From positions 1 through 47,431 of the forward strand of contig CAIUWK010000035.1 in the NCBI GenBank assembly GCA_903902855.1: 47,431 nucleotides of DNA, read 5' to 3'. A program made the position numbers and the translations under genes. How positions within the stretch are numbered: position 1 is the stretch's first letter; each line of letters opens with the position of its first letter. Of this stretch, positions 36,854-47,235 are shown piece by piece. Origin of the DNA: an uncultured Geobacter sp. (lineage in GTDB: Bacteria; Desulfobacterota; Desulfuromonadia; Geobacterales; CAIOGM01). The notes beneath the pieces are model-generated. The model did not search any database. It was not told where the DNA came from and saw only the letters and a list, made by a program, of their open reading frames with translations.

Positions 36854-38161
36854 TTAGCGACGCCCTTTTATCCGAACACCCTTCATGAAACCTTCGTAGC
36901 TACGAGTGATCAGATGTGATTCTATCTGGGCAACCGTATCCATACCAACCCCAACAGCAATAAGAAGCGCAGTCCCGCCGAAATAAAATGGGAGATTGAA
37001 TTTACCGATCAACAGGGACGGCAAAACACAGACTAACGATATATAGATGGCACCGACGAATGTGAGCTTCGTAAGAACCTTATCCAGATATTCTGATGTT
37101 TCCTTACCAGGACGGATACCAGGGATATAACCGCCATGCTTTTTAATGTTTTCAGCGACATCTATTGGGTTGAAGGTAACAGCCGTGTAGAAGTAACAGA
37201 AAAAAACGATAAAGGCAACATAAAATATCTCGTAAGCCCAATTTCCTGGTGACAGGCTCTTAGCAGCTCGTTGCACCCAGGGTATATTTATAAAATTGGC
37301 GATGGTCGCAGGGAACATGATGATGGACGAGGCAAATATGGGAGGGATGACACCACTCATATTAATCTTGAGAGGAAGATGCGATGTCTGTGCTCCATAG
37401 GTCTTTAGACCGACGACTCGTTTGGCATAATGAATCGGCATGCGGCGTTGGGCCCGTTCCACAAAGACGATGACGGCTATAACCGCGAACATGACAAGGA
37501 GTACGAACAGCAGGACAAAAAGAGATAATTGACCGACGGAGAGGAGTCGTATGGAGGTGCCGATGGCCGATGGTATACGACAGACGATACCGGCAAAAAT
37601 GATAAGGGATATGCCGTTGCCGATACCCTTCTCCGACATCTGCTCGCCCAACCACATGATAAACGCTGTGCCGGCGGTCAATGTTATGATCGTCATCAGC
37701 CTGAAGCCCCATCCGGGACTAGGCACGACAAGCTCACCTGCAGGCCCCCGCATGCTCTCAAGGCCGATGCTGATCCCCATTGCTTGCACAATACTCAGTA
37801 CTATTGTTCCGTACCTGGTATATTGTGTAATTTTCTTTCTTCCAGCCTCACCTTCCTTGGAAAGTTTCTCTATGGCAGGAACGACTACCGTAAGAAGCTG
37901 AAAAATAATTGAAGAGGAAATGTACGGCATGATACCGAGGGCAAAAACCGTAAGCTTCTCCAAGGCGCCGCCGGAAAACATATCGAACATCCCCAGAAGG
38001 GTTCCCTGCGCCTGCTTGAAGAAGTGGGCGAGAGCCTGCCCATCAATACCCGGTGTCGGTATATGACAACCGATACGATACACTGCAAGCATACCGAGGA
38101 CAAAGATGACGCGCTTTTTGAGCTCAGGGATCTTAAAGATGTTCTGAAAGGTTTCTAGCAA
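36854..38161 (-). CDS. secY: Preprotein translocase subunit SecY
   Basis: The channel-forming subunit of the Sec translocon; 435 residues with ten predicted membrane helices. The plug and pore region follows the [20 protein letters not shown] motif near residue 63, and the C-terminal cytosolic loop ends [12 protein letters not shown]. It begins 2 nt after the rplO stop, so translation is probably coupled. Placement after rplO is the universal spc-operon order. Confidence 0.98.
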   Translation of the reverse strand: MLETFQNIFKIPELKKRVIFVLGMLAVYRIGCHIPTPGIDGQALAHFFKQAQGTLLGMFDMFSGGALEKLTVFALGIMPYISSSIIFQLLTVVVPAIEKLSKEGEAGRKKITQYTRYGTIVLSIVQAMGISIGLESMRGPAGELVVPSPGWGFRLMTIITLTAGTAFIMWLGEQMSEKGIGNGISLIIFAGIVCRIPSAIGTSIRLLSVGQLSLFVLLFVLLVMFAVIAVIVFVERAQRRMPIHYAKRVVGLKTYGAQTSHLPLKINMSGVIPPIFASSIIMFPATIANFINIPWVQRAAKSLSPGNWAYEIFYVAFIVFFCYFYTAVTFNPIDVAENIKKHGGYIPGIRPGKETSEYLDKVLTKLTFVGAIYISLVCVLPSLLIGKFNLPFYFGGTALLIAVGVGMDTVAQIESHLITRSYEGFMKGVRIKGRR

Positions 38162-38163
38162 CG

Positions 38164-38604
38164 TCAGATCTCCTCGAAGGCGCCGCCTGCAGCGGTTATC
38201 TTCTCTTTGGCCGCATCGCTGAAGCGGTGAGCTTTAACGGTGAGCTTGCGCTCAAGAACACCATCAGCAAGAATCTTCAGCCCGTCCAACCCCTTCTTTA
38301 CGATTCCGAGTTCCATCAGCGAGAGGAGATCGACTACTTCGCCATTTTCAAAGACGTTAAGCTGTTTGAGATTGATGACGGCATATTCCGTCCGTGTAAG
38401 TGGCGTAAAGCCGCGTTTAGGCAGTCGACGTTGAAGAGGCATCTGCCCCCCCTCGAAACCGGCTTTGATGCTGCCGCCGCTACGGGCCTTCTGCCCTTTA
38501 TGTCCCTTGGTTGCGGTTTTGCCGTGACCTGAGCCGGGACCGCGTCCAATACGCTTACGCTTTTTCGTTGAGCCAAGTGCGGGCCTAAGAGTGTTCAATT
38601 CCAT
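38164..38604 (-). CDS. rplO: Ribosomal protein L15
   Basis: Late-assembling 50S protein, 146 residues. The glycine- and arginine-rich N-terminus ([20 protein letters not shown], then [11 protein letters not shown]) that threads into 23S rRNA is present, as is the globular C-terminal part. It lies 11 nt after rpmD and 2 nt before secY. Confidence 0.98.
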   Translation of the reverse strand: MELNTLRPALGSTKKRKRIGRGPGSGHGKTATKGHKGQKARSGGSIKAGFEGGQMPLQRRLPKRGFTPLTRTEYAVINLKQLNVFENGEVVDLLSLMELGIVKKGLDGLKILADGVLERKLTVKAHRFSDAAKEKITAAGGAFEEI

Positions 38605-38615
38605 GAAATACCTCG

Positions 38616-38795
38616 TTATTCGGCAACAGAAATCATATGGCTGATCTTGCGGATCATCCCTCTGACTTCCGGCGTATCAGGCAGTGATACTGTCTTGTTT
38701 ATCTTAGTGAGACCCATACCGTTGAGTACGGCACGGTGAGCGGCAGGTCTGCCGATATGACTCTTTTTAAGCGTGATACTGAGCACGTTTGACAT
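38616..38795 (-). CDS. rpmD: Ribosomal protein L30
   Basis: A 59-residue 50S protein with the family pattern [23 protein letters not shown] and [10 protein letters not shown] chose the ATG at 38795 because GGGAG is 9 nt upstream; a TTG two codons earlier is less likely. It lies between rpsE (27 nt) and rplO. L30 is missing from some bacterial lineages but is present here. Confidence 0.96.
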   Translation of the reverse strand: MSNVLSITLKKSHIGRPAAHRAVLNGMGLTKINKTVSLPDTPEVRGMIRKISHMISVAE

Positions 38796-38822
38796 CTGCA
38801 ATTACTCCCTTACTGCTCTGAT

Positions 38823-39308
38823 TTATTCGCCGAGACCGCGCCTGGCCATCAATTCTTCAGGACTTCTCAGGAGTCTTAGCCCTTCGAAGACTGCCTTGAC
38901 CACATTGTGCGGGTTATTGCTTCCGAGACACTTCGAGAGAATATCATTAACACCAGCAGCCTCAAACACTGCACGAGCCGCTCCACCGGCAATAACACCA
39001 GTACCGGCAGAGGCAGGCTTCATAAGAACTCTTCCTGCGCCGAAATGGCCAATGGACTCATACGGTATCGTCTTACCCTGGAGCGGGACCTTAACGATAT
39101 TCTTTTTGGCGTGCTCGACACCTTTGCGGATCGCCTCGGGAACCTCATTGGCCTTGCCCAAGCCGTAACCGACATGACCGTTCCCGTCCCCGACCACCAC
39201 GAGCGCCGAAAAACTGAAGCGTCTGCCACCCTTAACAACCTTGGCACAACGGTTTATCTGTACAACCTTGTCCGTCAGATTCAATTCAGCAGGATTTATC
39301 TTCACCAC
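38823..39308 (-). CDS. rpsE: Ribosomal protein S5
   Basis: 30S protein at the mRNA entry channel that affects decoding accuracy; 161 residues. The double-stranded-RNA-binding-like domain ([29 protein letters not shown]) and the fold-2 motif [20 protein letters not shown] are intact. I chose GTG at 39308 because AAGGAG sits 6 nt upstream and homologues start here; the frame stays open further up but overlaps rplR. Confidence 0.96.
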   Translation of the reverse strand: MVKINPAELNLTDKVVQINRCAKVVKGGRRFSFSALVVVGDGNGHVGYGLGKANEVPEAIRKGVEHAKKNIVKVPLQGKTIPYESIGHFGAGRVLMKPASAGTGVIAGGAARAVFEAAGVNDILSKCLGSNNPHNVVKAVFEGLRLLRSPEELMARRGLGE

Positions 39309-39330
39309 CGAGCTCTCCTTGTTGTGATCG

Positions 39331-39699
39331 TTAGAAGCAAAGTCCGTTCTCACGGGCGGCATCGGCAAGCGCTTTTACACGGCCATGGTACAGGAAGCCA
39401 TTGCGATCAAACACGACCTTTGTGATGTTGCAAGCAAGTGCCTTACGAGCGATTGCGGCGCCGACTTTCTGGGCAGCGGCAATATTGCCGGTATAGGCTA
39501 CTTCATCAGCAGCGTCCAGCGCCCGTGTGGACGCGGCAGCAAGCGTACTTCCCGTCGTATCATCAATGAGCTGAGCATACATATGCTTCGCACTCCTGAA
39601 GACATTCAATCTGGGTCGCTCACCGGTACCGAGTACAGTTTTTCTTACGCGTACTTTTCGCTTGAGACGGGCCAGTTTTTTCTGATCCATGGTGCTCAC
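39331..39699 (-). CDS. rplR: Ribosomal protein L18
   Basis: Binds 5S rRNA in the central protuberance with L5 and L25; 122 residues with the basic N-terminus [14 protein letters not shown] and the core [23 protein letters not shown] at 39699 is favoured because GGAG lies 7 nt upstream; the ATG three codons later is the alternative but is too far from that site. Confidence 0.96.
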   Translation of the reverse strand: MSTMDQKKLARLKRKVRVRKTVLGTGERPRLNVFRSAKHMYAQLIDDTTGSTLAAASTRALDAADEVAYTGNIAAAQKVGAAIARKALACNITKVVFDRNGFLYHGRVKALADAARENGLCF

Positions 39700-39723
39700 G
39701 GTGTCACTCCTTACCCGTTGTTA

Positions 39724-40263
39724 CTATTTTTTACCGGTTTTTCCGGCTTTTCTCAGGATGGTTTCGGTAGCGTATTTGACCCCTTTCCCTTTGTACGGCT
39801 CCGGACTCCGGAAGGAACGAATCTTTGCTGCCGTCGCACCGACGACTTCCTTATCAATCCCCTTCACCAGCAGCTTGGTCATCTTATCGACCTCAACCAC
39901 AATCCCGGCAGGGAGGGGAAAAGCTATGGGGTGTGAATAACCGAGGGCGAGATTCAAGATATCACCCTTGGCTTCAGCTCGATAACCGACACCGTTTATC
40001 TCCAGTGCCTTCTCGAACCCCTTGGTGACACCAATGACCATATTATCGACTAGGGTCCGTGTCAGACCGAACGCCGCGCGGGACTTGAGATCGTCGATTT
40101 TTTTTGAAAAGACGATACTGCTCTCGGTAATATCCAGCTGTATCTCGTTCATCAGGGTACGCGTCAGGGAACCTTTGGGCCCCTTGATACTGATGGTGTT
40201 CTCCACAAGGGATATCTCTACTCCCTTAGGTATTTCAATGGGCAGCTTGCCAATCCTGGACAT
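39724..40263 (-). CDS. rplF: Ribosomal protein L6
   Basis: 50S protein near the sarcin-ricin loop and the factor-binding site; 179 residues with two tandem L6 folds, the second carrying the signature [14 protein letters not shown]. The start [15 protein letters not shown] is typical. It lies 26 nt after rpsH in standard spc-operon order. Confidence 0.98.
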   Translation of the reverse strand: MSRIGKLPIEIPKGVEISLVENTISIKGPKGSLTRTLMNEIQLDITESSIVFSKKIDDLKSRAAFGLTRTLVDNMVIGVTKGFEKALEINGVGYRAEAKGDILNLALGYSHPIAFPLPAGIVVEVDKMTKLLVKGIDKEVVGATAAKIRSFRSPEPYKGKGVKYATETILRKAGKTGKK

Positions 40264-40289
40264 ACTCAGTGCTCCTTGCTTCCGTTTTA

Positions 40290-40688
40290 TTACCAGACAG
40301 TACAGAGGAGCTCGCCACCAATTCCTGCTTCATGAGCGGATTTGTCGGTCAAGATCCCTTTGGATGTGGAGAGGATGGCAATACCCAATCCGTTTTTCAC
40401 ACGCGGGATGTCGTCGCTTCCAACATACACACGGCTACCCGGTTTGCTGATCCGCTTAATTTCATTGATAACACTATCCTTCTCATCGATATACTTGAGA
40501 TAGATACGAAGGATCCCCTGCTTGTTATCGGCAATTACCTTATAATTCTTGATAAAACCTTCTGTTCGCAGAACAGTGGCAACATTCACCTTGAGATTGG
40601 ACGATGCTATATCAACCTTCTGGTGCTTGGCGCCTGCAGCATTCCTGATCCTTGTGAGCAGATCGGCTATTGGGTCGGTCATCGACAT
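40290..40688 (-). CDS. rpsH: Ribosomal protein S8
   Basis: Primary 16S rRNA-binding protein and, in enterobacteria, translational repressor of the spc operon. 132 residues, starting [16 protein letters not shown] and ending with the conserved [27 protein letters not shown] chose the ATG at 40688 because AGGAG is 8 nt upstream; another ATG lies two codons later. It lies 36 nt after rpsN. Confidence 0.97.
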   Translation of the reverse strand: MSMTDPIADLLTRIRNAAGAKHQKVDIASSNLKVNVATVLRTEGFIKNYKVIADNKQGILRIYLKYIDEKDSVINEIKRISKPGSRVYVGSDDIPRVKNGLGIAILSTSKGILTDKSAHEAGIGGELLCTVW

Positions 40689-40724
40689 CGAATGCACTCC
40701 TCTTTAGTCATTGGCCTGTACGGC

Positions 40725-40910
40725 TTACCAGCTTGATTTTGTTACACCGGGTATTAACCCTGCCGATGCGTATTTACGCAGGCAGATCCGGCACATGTCG
40801 AACTTCCGGTAATAGGCACGAGGTCTACCGCAAAGAGGACAACGATTGTATTCTTGCACCTTGAATTTGCCGGGCCGTTGGGCCTTCAGTCTCATCGATG
40901 TTTTTGCCAC
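40725..40910 (-). CDS. rpsN: Ribosomal protein S14 type Z
   Basis: 30S head protein, the short zinc-containing type: 61 residues with C24, C27, C40 and C43 as CPLC...CRIC. The long zinc-free S14 of enterobacteria is about 100 residues. It lies between rplE and rpsH as usual, with GGAGG in front of the ATG. Confidence 0.98.
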   Translation of the reverse strand: MAKTSMRLKAQRPGKFKVQEYNRCPLCGRPRAYYRKFDMCRICLRKYASAGLIPGVTKSSW

Positions 40911-40931
40911 GAGTTCCTCCGAACCTGAGTA

Positions 40932-41471
40932 TTACGGTCTGAACGGCATGCCGAGAAGTTTAAGCAGAGCACGTCCTTCCTCATCGGTCTTTGCCGTAGT
41001 TACGACAGTTATATTCATACCCTTGATCTTATCTACCTTATCGTAATCGATCTCAGGGAATATGAGCTGTTCCTTTATCCCCAGGGAATAATTTCCCCTG
41101 CCGTCAAATCCTTTAGGAGAAACCCCCTTAAAGTCACGGACACGCGGTAAAGCCACATTGACCAGACGATCGAGGAATTCATACATTCTGCTTTTACGCA
41201 GAGTAACCATGCAGCCGATGGGCATCCCTTCACGCAGTTTGAAACTGGCGATGGACTTTCTTGCCTTGGTAATGACCGGTTTCTGACCTGCGATGGACGT
41301 CATTTCAGCTGCTGCCGAGTCGAGAATTTTTACATTCTGTATGGCATCCCCAAGCCCCATATTGATGACGATCTTCTCAATCTTCGGAACCTCCATCACA
41401 TTCTTGTAGGAGAATTCCTTGACGAGCTGTGGGATCATCTCTGTTTCGTACAACTCTTTAAGCCGTGCCAT
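40932..41471 (-). CDS. rplE: Ribosomal protein L5
   Basis: 5S rRNA-binding protein of the 50S central protuberance, contacting the P-site tRNA. 179 residues, the usual length, with [20 protein letters not shown] and [21 protein letters not shown] chose the ATG at 41471 because GAGGG lies 5 nt upstream and it gives the standard N-terminus; a GTG four codons earlier touches the rplX stop. Confidence 0.97.
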   Translation of the reverse strand: MARLKELYETEMIPQLVKEFSYKNVMEVPKIEKIVINMGLGDAIQNVKILDSAAAEMTSIAGQKPVITKARKSIASFKLREGMPIGCMVTLRKSRMYEFLDRLVNVALPRVRDFKGVSPKGFDGRGNYSLGIKEQLIFPEIDYDKVDKIKGMNITVVTTAKTDEEGRALLKLLGMPFRP

Positions 41472-41482
41472 CGCTGCCCTCA

Positions 41483-41812
41483 CTAGTTATTGTCAAAGGT
41501 CTCGCCGCACTTAGTACAGAGACGTTCTTTTGTCCCGTCTTCGTGAACATTTATGCGAGTCCGGACTGCCTTCTTACATTTACCGCAGTATACCAGAACA
41601 TTGGAGATATGAACCGGCGCTTCTTTTTCGATAATACCGCCGGCTTCATTACCCTTGGCCTTGGTGTGCCGTTTCACGACGTTGAGCCCTTCAACGATGA
41701 CTCCGTCTTTTTTGGGGACCAGTCGCAGAATCTTACCGGTCTTGTCTTTATCCTTACCGGTGATGACCATGACGGTATCGCCTTTTTTCACATGCAGCTT
41801 CTTGCCTAACAT
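41483..41812 (-). CDS. rplX: Ribosomal protein L24 with zinc-ribbon-like cysteines
   Basis: 50S assembly initiator at the tunnel exit; 109 residues with a KOW motif at the N-terminus ([20 protein letters not shown]). The C-terminal half has C76, C79, C99 and C102 in CGKC...CTKC arrangement, which suggests a bound zinc; this form occurs in several bacterial groups but not in Escherichia coli. It lies 17 nt after rplN. Confidence 0.97.
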   Translation of the reverse strand: MLGKKLHVKKGDTVMVITGKDKDKTGKILRLVPKKDGVIVEGLNVVKRHTKAKGNEAGGIIEKEAPVHISNVLVYCGKCKKAVRTRINVHEDGTKERLCTKCGETFDNN

Positions 41813-41829
41813 TGACGATTCTCCCTGAT

Positions 41830-42198
41830 TTAGAGCACTTCCGGCGCAAGGGAAATGATCTTCATAAATTTCTTCGCCCGCAATTCCCTCGCGACAGGAC
41901 CGAAGATACGTGTTCCCAACGGTTCTTTATTGTTGTTGATGACAACTCCGGAGTTGTCGTCAAAACGTATGTACGTTCCATCAGGCCGACCAAGCTCTTT
42001 CGCGGTTCTGACAACTACTGCCTTGACCACATCGCCCTTTTTAACCTTGGAGTTCGGTATCGCCTCTTTTACGGAAGCGACAATAATATCACCAATGCCG
42101 GCGTACTTGCGTTTAGAACCGCCCAGCACTTTGATGCAATAGAGTTTCTTGGCCCCGGAATTGTCAGCCACGTCCAGGACAGTCTGCATCTGTATCAT
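41830..42198 (-). CDS. rplN: Ribosomal protein L14
   Basis: 50S interface protein forming bridge B8 and the binding site of the silencing factor RsfS; 122 residues with the signature [22 protein letters not shown] and the ending [12 protein letters not shown]. Nothing unusual. It lies 25 nt after rpsQ. Confidence 0.98.
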   Translation of the reverse strand: MIQMQTVLDVADNSGAKKLYCIKVLGGSKRKYAGIGDIIVASVKEAIPNSKVKKGDVVKAVVVRTAKELGRPDGTYIRFDDNSGVVINNNKEPLGTRIFGPVARELRAKKFMKIISLAPEVL

Positions 42199-42223
42199 CG
42201 GAATACTCCTCGACTCACCGTTC

Positions 42224-42472
42224 TTATAAAATCTCGCGCACGTTCCAGTGCTTATCCTTGCTCAACGGGCGGGTCTCGACCATCAGGACTCTGTCTCCGA
42301 TTTTGCAGGCATTGTCCTTGTCATGAGCCTTATATTTAGCCGTACGCCTGATGTATTTGTTATAAAGCTGATGTTTGACGAGTTGGTTTACCTTGACGAC
42401 GACAGTCTTGTCCATCTTGTCGCTGACCACCACCCCCACGAGAGTCTTCCTGCTGCCGCGCTCTTCACTCAT
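42224..42472 (-). CDS. rpsQ: Ribosomal protein S17
   Basis: Early 16S rRNA-binding protein with an OB fold; 82 residues including [19 protein letters not shown] and [19 protein letters not shown] chose the ATG at 42472 because AAGGTG lies 6 nt upstream; a GTG three codons earlier overlaps that ribosome site. It lies 10 nt after rpmC. Confidence 0.97.
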   Translation of the reverse strand: MSEERGSRKTLVGVVVSDKMDKTVVVKVNQLVKHQLYNKYIRRTAKYKAHDKDNACKIGDRVLMVETRPLSKDKHWNVREIL

Positions 42473-42482
42473 ATGTGTCACC

Positions 42483-42668
42483 TTATGCCGTTTCGTGGAG
42501 AATGGTTTTCACACGTGCAATGCTCTTACGCACGGAGTCGATCCTGGAGCTGTTCTCAAGATGCCCGGTATGAAGCTGAAACTTGAGATTAAAAAGCTCT
42601 TGCGCCAGTTCCGATTCTTTGACAACCAGATCATCCCTATCCATTTTCCTGAGTTCGCTAACCTTCAT
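42483..42668 (-). CDS. rpmC: Ribosomal protein L29
   Basis: A 61-residue helical-hairpin 50S protein at the tunnel exit, contacting trigger factor and SRP. The pattern [23 protein letters not shown] followed by [11 protein letters not shown] is typical. Its start overlaps the rplP end by 11 nt, implying coupling. Confidence 0.98.
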   Translation of the reverse strand: MKVSELRKMDRDDLVVKESELAQELFNLKFQLHTGHLENSSRIDSVRKSIARVKTILHETA

Positions 42669-43080
42669 TGGTCTGGTTCCTCGTTACAAATTTAGTGGCA
42701 AGGGGGAGCTTGTGAGCTGCCAGACGAAGTGCTTCACGAGCAACTTCCTCGGTGACCCCTTCCATCTCATAGATCATCCGTCCCGGCTTGATGACGGCGA
42801 CCCAAGAGTCCGGCGACCCTTTACCTTTACCCATGCGTGTTTCAGCAGGTTTAGCGGTGAGCGGTTTGTCAGGGAAGATCCTGATCCAGATCTTGCCGCC
42901 TCTCTTGACGTAACGTGTCATGGCAATACGAGCCGCTTCTATCTGTCGCGAGTCGAGCCAGCCACATTCCGTCGCTTGAAGACCGAACTGACCAAAAGAA
43001 AGAGAGACGCCGCGCTGCGGAGATCCGCTCATCCTTCCCTTCATCTGTTTTCTATGTTTGACGCGTTTAGGCATTAACAT
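42658..43080 (-). CDS. rplP: Ribosomal protein L16
   Basis: 50S protein that positions the A-site tRNA acceptor arm; 140 residues with [25 protein letters not shown] and [17 protein letters not shown] lies 9 nt before the first ATG; a second ATG two codons on is the usual family start (MPKRVKHRK). It lies 24 nt after rpsC. Confidence 0.97.
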   Translation of the reverse strand: MLMPKRVKHRKQMKGRMSGSPQRGVSLSFGQFGLQATECGWLDSRQIEAARIAMTRYVKRGGKIWIRIFPDKPLTAKPAETRMGKGKGSPDSWVAVIKPGRMIYEMEGVTEEVAREALRLAAHKLPLATKFVTRNQTNEG

Positions 43081-43104
43081 CGTTGCAAACTCCTGGTACC
43101 GGTA

Positions 43105-43734
43105 TTAAGTAGTGAGTATCTCACCTTTGTAGACGAGTACTTTCACCCCAATGATCCCGTAGGTCGTCTTGGCCTCTGCAAAACCGTAATCAATATCAGC
43201 CCGAAGCGTATGGAGAGGCACACGCCCTTCACGATACCATTCAGTCCGCGACATTTCCGCCCCGCCGAGACGGCCGGAACAGGTGATCCTGATCCCTTTG
43301 GCGCCGAATTTCAAGGATGACTGAACACTCTTCTTCATCGCCCGCCGAAAAGCAATTCGCCGCTCAAGTTGCATCGCCACATTCTCTGCGATCAGCTGAG
43401 CATCCAATTCCGGTTTACGGACTTCCTGAATATTCAGAAAGATCTCGGTACTGGTGAGCTTGGCCAGGTCCTTTTTAAGGGTCTCGACCTCAGAGCCTTT
43501 CTTCCCGATGATCAGGCCGGGGCGCGCAGTGTAGATATTAATCTTTGCCTTGTTGGCAGCCCGTTCGATCTCTATCTTCGAGACCCCTGACAGATACAGT
43601 CGCTTCTTGAGGAAGTTTCTCAGTTTGAGATCCTCATGAAGCAGCTTGGCATAGTCCGCTTTAGCAAACCATTTAGAATCCCAGGTCTTGATTATTCCAA
43701 GCCTGAAGCCGATCGGATTTACTTTCTGGCCCAA
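43105..43734 (-). CDS. rpsC: Ribosomal protein S3 (TTG start)
   Basis: 30S protein at the mRNA entry with helicase-like activity; 209 residues with a KH domain ([18 protein letters not shown]) and the C-terminal domain ending [16 protein letters not shown]. The universal N-terminus [13 protein letters not shown] begins right after a TTG at 43734, which has GGAGG 7 nt upstream; no ATG or GTG lies nearby in frame that would not overlap rplV. TTG initiation of a highly expressed ribosomal gene is uncommon. Confidence 0.95.
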   Translation of the reverse strand: MGQKVNPIGFRLGIIKTWDSKWFAKADYAKLLHEDLKLRNFLKKRLYLSGVSKIEIERAANKAKINIYTARPGLIIGKKGSEVETLKKDLAKLTSTEIFLNIQEVRKPELDAQLIAENVAMQLERRIAFRRAMKKSVQSSLKFGAKGIRITCSGRLGGAEMSRTEWYREGRVPLHTLRADIDYGFAEAKTTYGIIGVKVLVYKGEILTT

Positions 43735-43759
43735 AACCTCACCTCCGCCTTCTGGTACG

Positions 43760-44095
43760 TTATTTGGTATCCGCAACAACCACGGTAATGTGGCTGGTCG
43801 GTTTTCTAATTTTACTTGCTCGCCCCATGGCGCGTGGTGTAAAGCGTTTGAGAACCGCTCCACCATCAACGAAAGCTGTTTTCACAAAGAGACGGTCCAC
43901 ATCGGACACACCTTTTTGCTCTGCATTGGCTACCGCAGAGTTTAGAAGTTTGGCGATAAGCTTGGCCGACGGTTGCGGCATGAACTTAAGGGTCGTCAGG
44001 GCATCCTGGATACCGCGTCCACGGATCATATCCACAACGAGACGGGTCTTACGAGGCGACAGACGCGCCATGGTCAGTTTGGCTTGTGCTTCCAT
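43760..44095 (-). CDS. rplV: Ribosomal protein L22
   Basis: 50S protein whose beta-hairpin lines the exit tunnel and is a site of macrolide-resistance mutations; 111 residues with [15 protein letters not shown] and the hairpin [19 protein letters not shown]. Standard length, with no changes in the hairpin length visible. It lies 17 nt after rpsS. Confidence 0.98.
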   Translation of the reverse strand: MEAQAKLTMARLSPRKTRLVVDMIRGRGIQDALTTLKFMPQPSAKLIAKLLNSAVANAEQKGVSDVDRLFVKTAFVDGGAVLKRFTPRAMGRASKIRKPTSHITVVVADTK

Positions 44096-44112
44096 GTTTC
44101 GGCTCCTTTACC

Positions 44113-44391
44113 CTACTTCTTCTTCATCTTGCTCTTCTTATCAGCAGCATGGCCATAAAAAGTCCTCGTCGGAGAAAACTCGCCGAGCTTGTGACCGACC
44201 ATGTTTTCGGTGACAAATACCGGAATAAACTTTTTACCGTTATGTACGGCAAAGGTCAAACCGATAAAGTCGGGAGTGATGGTAGAGCGCCGGGACCAGG
44301 TTTTGACGATTTTCTTGGAAACCTGCTCAGCCTCGACCTTTTTGGCGAGGTGTTCATCGACAAACGGTCCCTTCTTGATCGAACGTGCCAT
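44113..44391 (-). CDS. rpsS: Ribosomal protein S19
   Basis: 30S head protein forming a complex with S13; 92 residues beginning [14 protein letters not shown] and containing [17 protein letters not shown]. The C-terminus ends in a lysine-rich tail (KKSKMKKK). It lies 21 nt after rplB. Confidence 0.98.
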   Translation of the reverse strand: MARSIKKGPFVDEHLAKKVEAEQVSKKIVKTWSRRSTITPDFIGLTFAVHNGKKFIPVFVTENMVGHKLGEFSPTRTFYGHAADKKSKMKKK

Positions 44392-44412
44392 CGTGTCTTC
44401 CTTTAACGAGTA

Positions 44413-45237
44413 TTATTTGGTCCGCTTCTTGATTATGAAACGAGTCGATCTCTTGTTTGTTCTGGTCTTGTAACCTTTGGTGGGGATACCCCACGGAGTC
44501 ACAGGGTGACGACCACCCGAGGTACGGCCTTCACCGCCGCCATGGGGATGGTCGACCGGGTTCATGGCGACACCACGGACTTTAGGTCTGCGTCCCAGCC
44601 AACGGGCACGACCGGCTTTACCCAGTGAGACCTTTTCCGAGTCCAGATTACCAACCTGGCCGATGGTAGCCATGCAACCCTGAAGAATCATCCTGACTTC
44701 GCCGGAAGGGAGTTTAATCTGCGCATACCCCCCCTCTTTATTCATCAACTGAGCAAAAGTACCGGCACTGCGAGCAAGTTGACCGCCCTTACCGACCTTA
44801 AGCTCGATATTATGTATAATGGTGCCCAACGGGATTGCCCTAATAGGCAGAGCATTACCCGGCTTAATATCTGCTTCTTCGCTGGCAATGATCTTGTCAC
44901 CTACTTTAAGATTATTAGGAGCCAGGATATACCGTTTCTCACCATCCACATAATTGAGCAGTGCGATACGTGCGCTACGATTCGGGTCGTACTCGATAGT
45001 CGCTACGATGGCAGGGATATCCAGTTTGTTCCGACGAAAATCGATGATGCGATATTTCTGCTTGTGACCACCACCGATATGACGTGCCGTAACACGGCCG
45101 TAACTATTTCTACCGCCACTCTTCTTCAGGGTGACCAGCAGAGACTTCTCCGGTTTGGAGGTGGTAATCTCTTCAAAGGTGGAACAGGTTTGATGCCGCC
45201 GACCTGCCGATGTTGGTTTATAACTCTTGATCGCCAT
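44413..45237 (-). CDS. rplB: Ribosomal protein L2
   Basis: Essential 50S protein needed for subunit joining and peptidyl transfer; 274 residues with the catalytic-site neighbourhood [19 protein letters not shown] and the N-terminal [14 protein letters not shown]. The conserved histidine that corresponds to Escherichia coli H229 lies in that block. It lies 24 nt after rplW. Confidence 0.98.
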   Translation of the reverse strand: MAIKSYKPTSAGRRHQTCSTFEEITTSKPEKSLLVTLKKSGGRNSYGRVTARHIGGGHKQKYRIIDFRRNKLDIPAIVATIEYDPNRSARIALLNYVDGEKRYILAPNNLKVGDKIIASEEADIKPGNALPIRAIPLGTIIHNIELKVGKGGQLARSAGTFAQLMNKEGGYAQIKLPSGEVRMILQGCMATIGQVGNLDSEKVSLGKAGRARWLGRRPKVRGVAMNPVDHPHGGGEGRTSGGRHPVTPWGIPTKGYKTRTNKRSTRFIIKKRTK

Positions 45238-45261
45238 TATAGATACTCCACCACAGGTGTA

Positions 45262-45546
45262 TTAAACTTCAAAGAAATCGACAGTGCTTCCCTCTTTGAG
45301 GGTGACATATGCCTTTTTCCAATTGGAGCGTTTCCCTTCTCGCTTCCCGAAACGCTTCCTCTTGCCGGCTACCGTTACGGTATTGACGCCCTTAACTTCG
45401 GCCTTGAAGAACTTCTCAACAGCCTGTTTGATCTCTATCTTGGTGGCGGCACGGTCTACAACAAATGCGACCATGTTGTTTTCGTCTTTGCCAAGTGAGG
45501 TTTTCTCGGTTATGAGCGGTTTCTTGATGACTTGAAAAGGATTCAT
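45262..45546 (-). CDS. rplW: Ribosomal protein L23
   Basis: 50S tunnel-exit protein, docking site for trigger factor and SRP; 94 residues with [12 protein letters not shown] and the C-terminal strand [10 protein letters not shown]. Its ATG overlaps the rplD stop by 4 nt (ATGA), the usual coupling in S10 operons. Confidence 0.98.
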   Translation of the reverse strand: MNPFQVIKKPLITEKTSLGKDENNMVAFVVDRAATKIEIKQAVEKFFKAEVKGVNTVTVAGKRKRFGKREGKRSNWKKAYVTLKEGSTVDFFEV

Positions 45547-46163
45547 GACTGCAGTGCTCCTTCCATCTTGAAAACCGCATCCTGCGTCACCATGAGATTC
45601 TGAAACTTCATGAGATCAAAAATAGTGAGCGCTTCCGGTTTCGACAGTTTGATATCTCGAACATTACGTGCTGACAATTCCAGATTCCGTCCGGCATCAG
45701 CGATGATCAGTGCCTTGCTGAGGTCAAACGTATCAAGAACATTCACAAAACCCTTTGTTGATATAGTATCGAGGTCAAGGTTGTTCAGCACGGTAAGTTT
45801 GTTCTCACGGAACAAGAGGGTGAGGGCCGAACAGATAGCCGCACGACGGGCTTTCTTATTCATTCGCAGGTTGTACGTCTTTGGTTGCGGCCCGAAAGCG
45901 ACTCCACCCCCCGGATACTGCGGAGCACGTTTACAACCCTGGCGAGCGCCGCCGGTCCCCTTCTGCTTGAAAGGTTTCTTCCCACTCCCGGATACCGCAG
46001 AACGATTCTTAACGGCAACAGTCCCGGCACGACGGTTAGCAAGCTGAACCTTGACTGCTTCATGGATGAGGTATTCCTTCACATCCACATCGAACACAGC
46101 GTCGCTCAGTTCAAGCTTACCGACTATCTTCTTATTGATATCATAAACATCTACTATCGCCAT
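45543..46163 (-). CDS. rplD: Ribosomal protein L4
   Basis: 50S protein whose extended loop reaches the exit-tunnel constriction; in enterobacteria it represses the S10 operon. It has 206 residues, with the loop [29 protein letters not shown] visible around 58-86. Whether it autoregulates is unknown; the leader it would act on would include the array between tuf and rpsJ. It lies 14 nt after rplC. Confidence 0.97.
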   Translation of the reverse strand: MAIVDVYDINKKIVGKLELSDAVFDVDVKEYLIHEAVKVQLANRRAGTVAVKNRSAVSGSGKKPFKQKGTGGARQGCKRAPQYPGGGVAFGPQPKTYNLRMNKKARRAAICSALTLLFRENKLTVLNNLDLDTISTKGFVNVLDTFDLSKALIIADAGRNLELSARNVRDIKLSKPEALTIFDLMKFQNLMVTQDAVFKMEGALQS

Positions 46164-46177
46164 AACCCTCTCCGAAC

Positions 46178-46810
46178 TTACTTGGCCTTTACACTGCTCT
46201 TGATCAGGACGATGCCATTGGTGGAACCTGGGATCGCTCCCTTGATCAGAATCAGATTTTCGGCGACATCTACACGAACCACCTGAAGTTTCTGGATCGT
46301 CACACGTTCATTACCCATCTGGCCCGGCATTTTCTTGCCTTTGAAGACTCGTGACGGAGTCGCTGAGCATCCGATGGAACCGGGTGCACGGTGAAAGCGC
46401 GAACCGTGAGATGCACGTCCACCTTTGAAACCCCACCGTTTCATTACCCCCTGGAACCCCTTACCGATGCTGGTACCGGTCACATCGATAATGTCACCTA
46501 CTGCGAACAGATCAGCAGTCAGGACATCTCCAACAGCGTAGCTGTCAACGTCGTCAAGTTTCAGCTCACGGAGTTCAGTGAAGGCGCCTTTCCCGGCGGC
46601 GCGACAATGACCCATGAGGGGACGATTAACCCGGTTGGCTGCCTTACTACCGAATCCGACTTGAAGCGCCGTATAGCCGTCTTTCTCCGCAGTCTTTTTC
46701 TGCACCACAACGCACGGGCCGGCTTCGACGACAGTCACCGGGATACAACGCCCGTCGTCAGCAAACAGCTGGGTCATGCCTATTTTTTTTCCAATCAAAC
46801 CCTTCTTCAT
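46178..46810 (-). CDS. rplC: Ribosomal protein L3
   Basis: Early-assembly 50S protein whose loop approaches the peptidyl-transferase centre; 210 residues with [13 protein letters not shown] at the start and the W-finger region [30 protein letters not shown]. The glutamine methylated by PrmB in Escherichia coli has its counterpart in that region. It lies 23 nt after rpsJ. Confidence 0.98.
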   Translation of the reverse strand: MKKGLIGKKIGMTQLFADDGRCIPVTVVEAGPCVVVQKKTAEKDGYTALQVGFGSKAANRVNRPLMGHCRAAGKGAFTELRELKLDDVDSYAVGDVLTADLFAVGDIIDVTGTSIGKGFQGVMKRWGFKGGRASHGSRFHRAPGSIGCSATPSRVFKGKKMPGQMGNERVTIQKLQVVRVDVAENLILIKGAIPGSTNGIVLIKSSVKAK

Positions 46811-46833
46811 GGCAGCAATTCCTATAATCGAAT

Positions 46834-47142
46834 TTAGAGCTTTATTTCCACATCCACACCAGCTGACAGATCAAGCTTCATCAGGGCATCTACTGTTTGC
46901 TGTGTCGGGTCAAGGATGTCGATGAGCCGCTTGTGCGTCCTGATCTCGAACTGCTCACGGGATTTTTTATCAACATGAGGTCCTCTCAGGACGCAGTATT
47001 TGTTGATAACCGTGGGAAGCGGGATCGGTCCGGCCACCCGGGCACCGGTACGTTTGGCCGTGTCGACGATCTCGCCAACCGACTGGTCGAGCAATTTGTG
47101 ATCATACGCCCTTAAACGGATACGAATCTTCTGGGTTTGCAT
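46834..47142 (-). CDS. rpsJ: Ribosomal protein S10
   Basis: 30S head protein, also NusE in transcription antitermination; 102 residues with [16 protein letters not shown] and [39 protein letters not shown] precedes the ATG by 5 nt. It is first of the S10 genes, following tuf across a 93-nt gap that carries a heptamer array. Confidence 0.98.
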   Translation of the reverse strand: MQTQKIRIRLRAYDHKLLDQSVGEIVDTAKRTGARVAGPIPLPTVINKYCVLRGPHVDKKSREQFEIRTHKRLIDILDPTQQTVDALMKLDLSAGVDVEIKL

Positions 47143-47161
47143 AAATCCTCTTTACGTCCTA

Positions 47162-47231
47162 GTTCTATGTTCTAGGTTCTAGGTTCCAGGTTCTAGCATA
47201 TAACATAGAACTAAGAACATGAAACGTAGAA
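47162..47231. repeat. Heptamer array, unit GTTCTAG (10 units), tuf-rpsJ gap
   Basis: GTTCTAT, GTTCTAG, GTTCTAG, GTTCCAG, GTTCTAG, then CATATAA, CATAGAA, CTAAGAA, CATGAAA, CGTAGAA, all in one 7-nt phase. The second five are degenerate inverted copies (TAGAAC core), so the transcript can fold into an imperfect stem between the tuf stop and the rpsJ ribosome site. Confidence 0.9.
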
Positions 47232-47235
47232 CTGA

